A DNA stretch of 5,174 bases from Clostridiales bacterium (lineage in GTDB: Bacteria > Bacillota > Clostridia > Oscillospirales > Oscillospiraceae). The notes under the pieces are model-generated. The model was not told the DNA's origin. It saw only the letters and a program-made list of their open reading frames with translations, and did not search any database. Positions 5,024-5,174 of this stretch are shown piece by piece; the stretch's first letter is position 1; each line of letters starts with the position of its first letter. Location of the stretch: assembly GCA_019422005.1 (NCBI GenBank), contig JAHZEF010000160.1:1-5174 (forward strand), written 5' to 3'. Position numbers and translations under genes: made by a program.

Positions 5024-5174
5024 TCACAGCGCTCCGAAAATAGCCGCGCCGCGCGTTTTCAGCCAGCGGCACAAACTCCAGCAGGCCAGCGCCATGACCG
5101 CCGTGCAGATCAGCAGAAAGACAGCCGGGGAGACGGCGTTCCGCAGTGCAAAAAACAAAGCGGCAAATACCAGC
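5024..5174 (-). CDS. C-terminal fragment of an integral membrane protein, possibly a transporter permease
   Basis: I translated the minus strand: 49 residues and a TGA stop at 5024-5026, with the frame open to the right edge, so the start lies outside the window. Two hydrophobic stretches are visible, LVFAALFFAL (1-10) and, after a short polar RN turn, a longer one at about 13-35 (AVFLLICTAVMALACWSL core). A basic tail, RWLKTRGAAIFGAL, ends the protein; by the positive-inside rule the C-terminus should be cytoplasmic. Tails with a W-L-K-T-[RK]-G pattern after the last helix are, as I recall, seen in ABC-2-type permeases, but this fragment is too short to assign a family and MATE-type or other transporters are possible. 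The membrane-protein call is secure; the family is a guess. It is the upstream neighbour of the GNAT gene and probably shares its transcript. Confidence 0.7.
   Translation of the reverse strand, partial: LVFAALFFALRNAVSPAVFLLICTAVMALACWSLCRWLKTRGAAIFGAL

Overview
The window looks like an ordinary, gene-dense stretch of chromosome from a GC-rich member of the Bacillota (Firmicutes), probably a Clostridia-type anaerobe. Three things point that way. Every intact gene has a strong purine-rich Shine-Dalgarno sequence. The thymidylate synthase is of the Bacillus subtilis ThyA / phage phi3T type. The helicase and thyA promoters both carry a perfect extended -10 (TGGTATAAT). Species cannot be determined from what is visible. 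There are no IS elements, phage genes, CRISPR arrays, tRNAs or rRNAs.

Layout. (1) Positions 1-579, minus strand: the N-terminal half of a DEAD-box RNA helicase, running off the left edge. (2) Positions 580-991: a gene-free divergent promoter region with a very GC-rich core. (3) Positions 992-3550, plus strand: thymidylate synthase, dihydrofolate reductase and a ROK-family sugar-responsive transcriptional regulator, closely spaced and probably one operon. (4) Positions 3550-3578: a strong hairpin terminator with a T-run on both strands, placed between convergent genes. (5) Positions 3655-4966, minus strand: an SSAT-like GNAT acetyltransferase and a PHP-family histidinol-phosphatase-like enzyme that overlap by 11 bp. 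(6) Positions 5024-5174, minus strand: the C-terminus of a membrane protein running off the right edge and probably lying upstream of the GNAT gene in the same transcript.

How the genes work together. ThyA converts dUMP to dTMP and oxidises methylene-tetrahydrofolate to dihydrofolate. FolA reduces the dihydrofolate back to tetrahydrofolate, so thyA-folA is the classic thymidylate cycle pair. The ROK regulator has an intact winged-helix DNA-binding domain and an intact zinc/sugar-binding motif, but no sugar gene is visible here and its target is unknown. The minus-strand GNAT and PHP genes are coupled by overlap, with no obvious shared pathway.

I found no clear undescribed system. The points most worth a second look are the ROK regulator attached to the thymidylate cassette, the structured 412-bp divergent spacer, and a UUCG-capped hairpin between the membrane-protein and GNAT genes.
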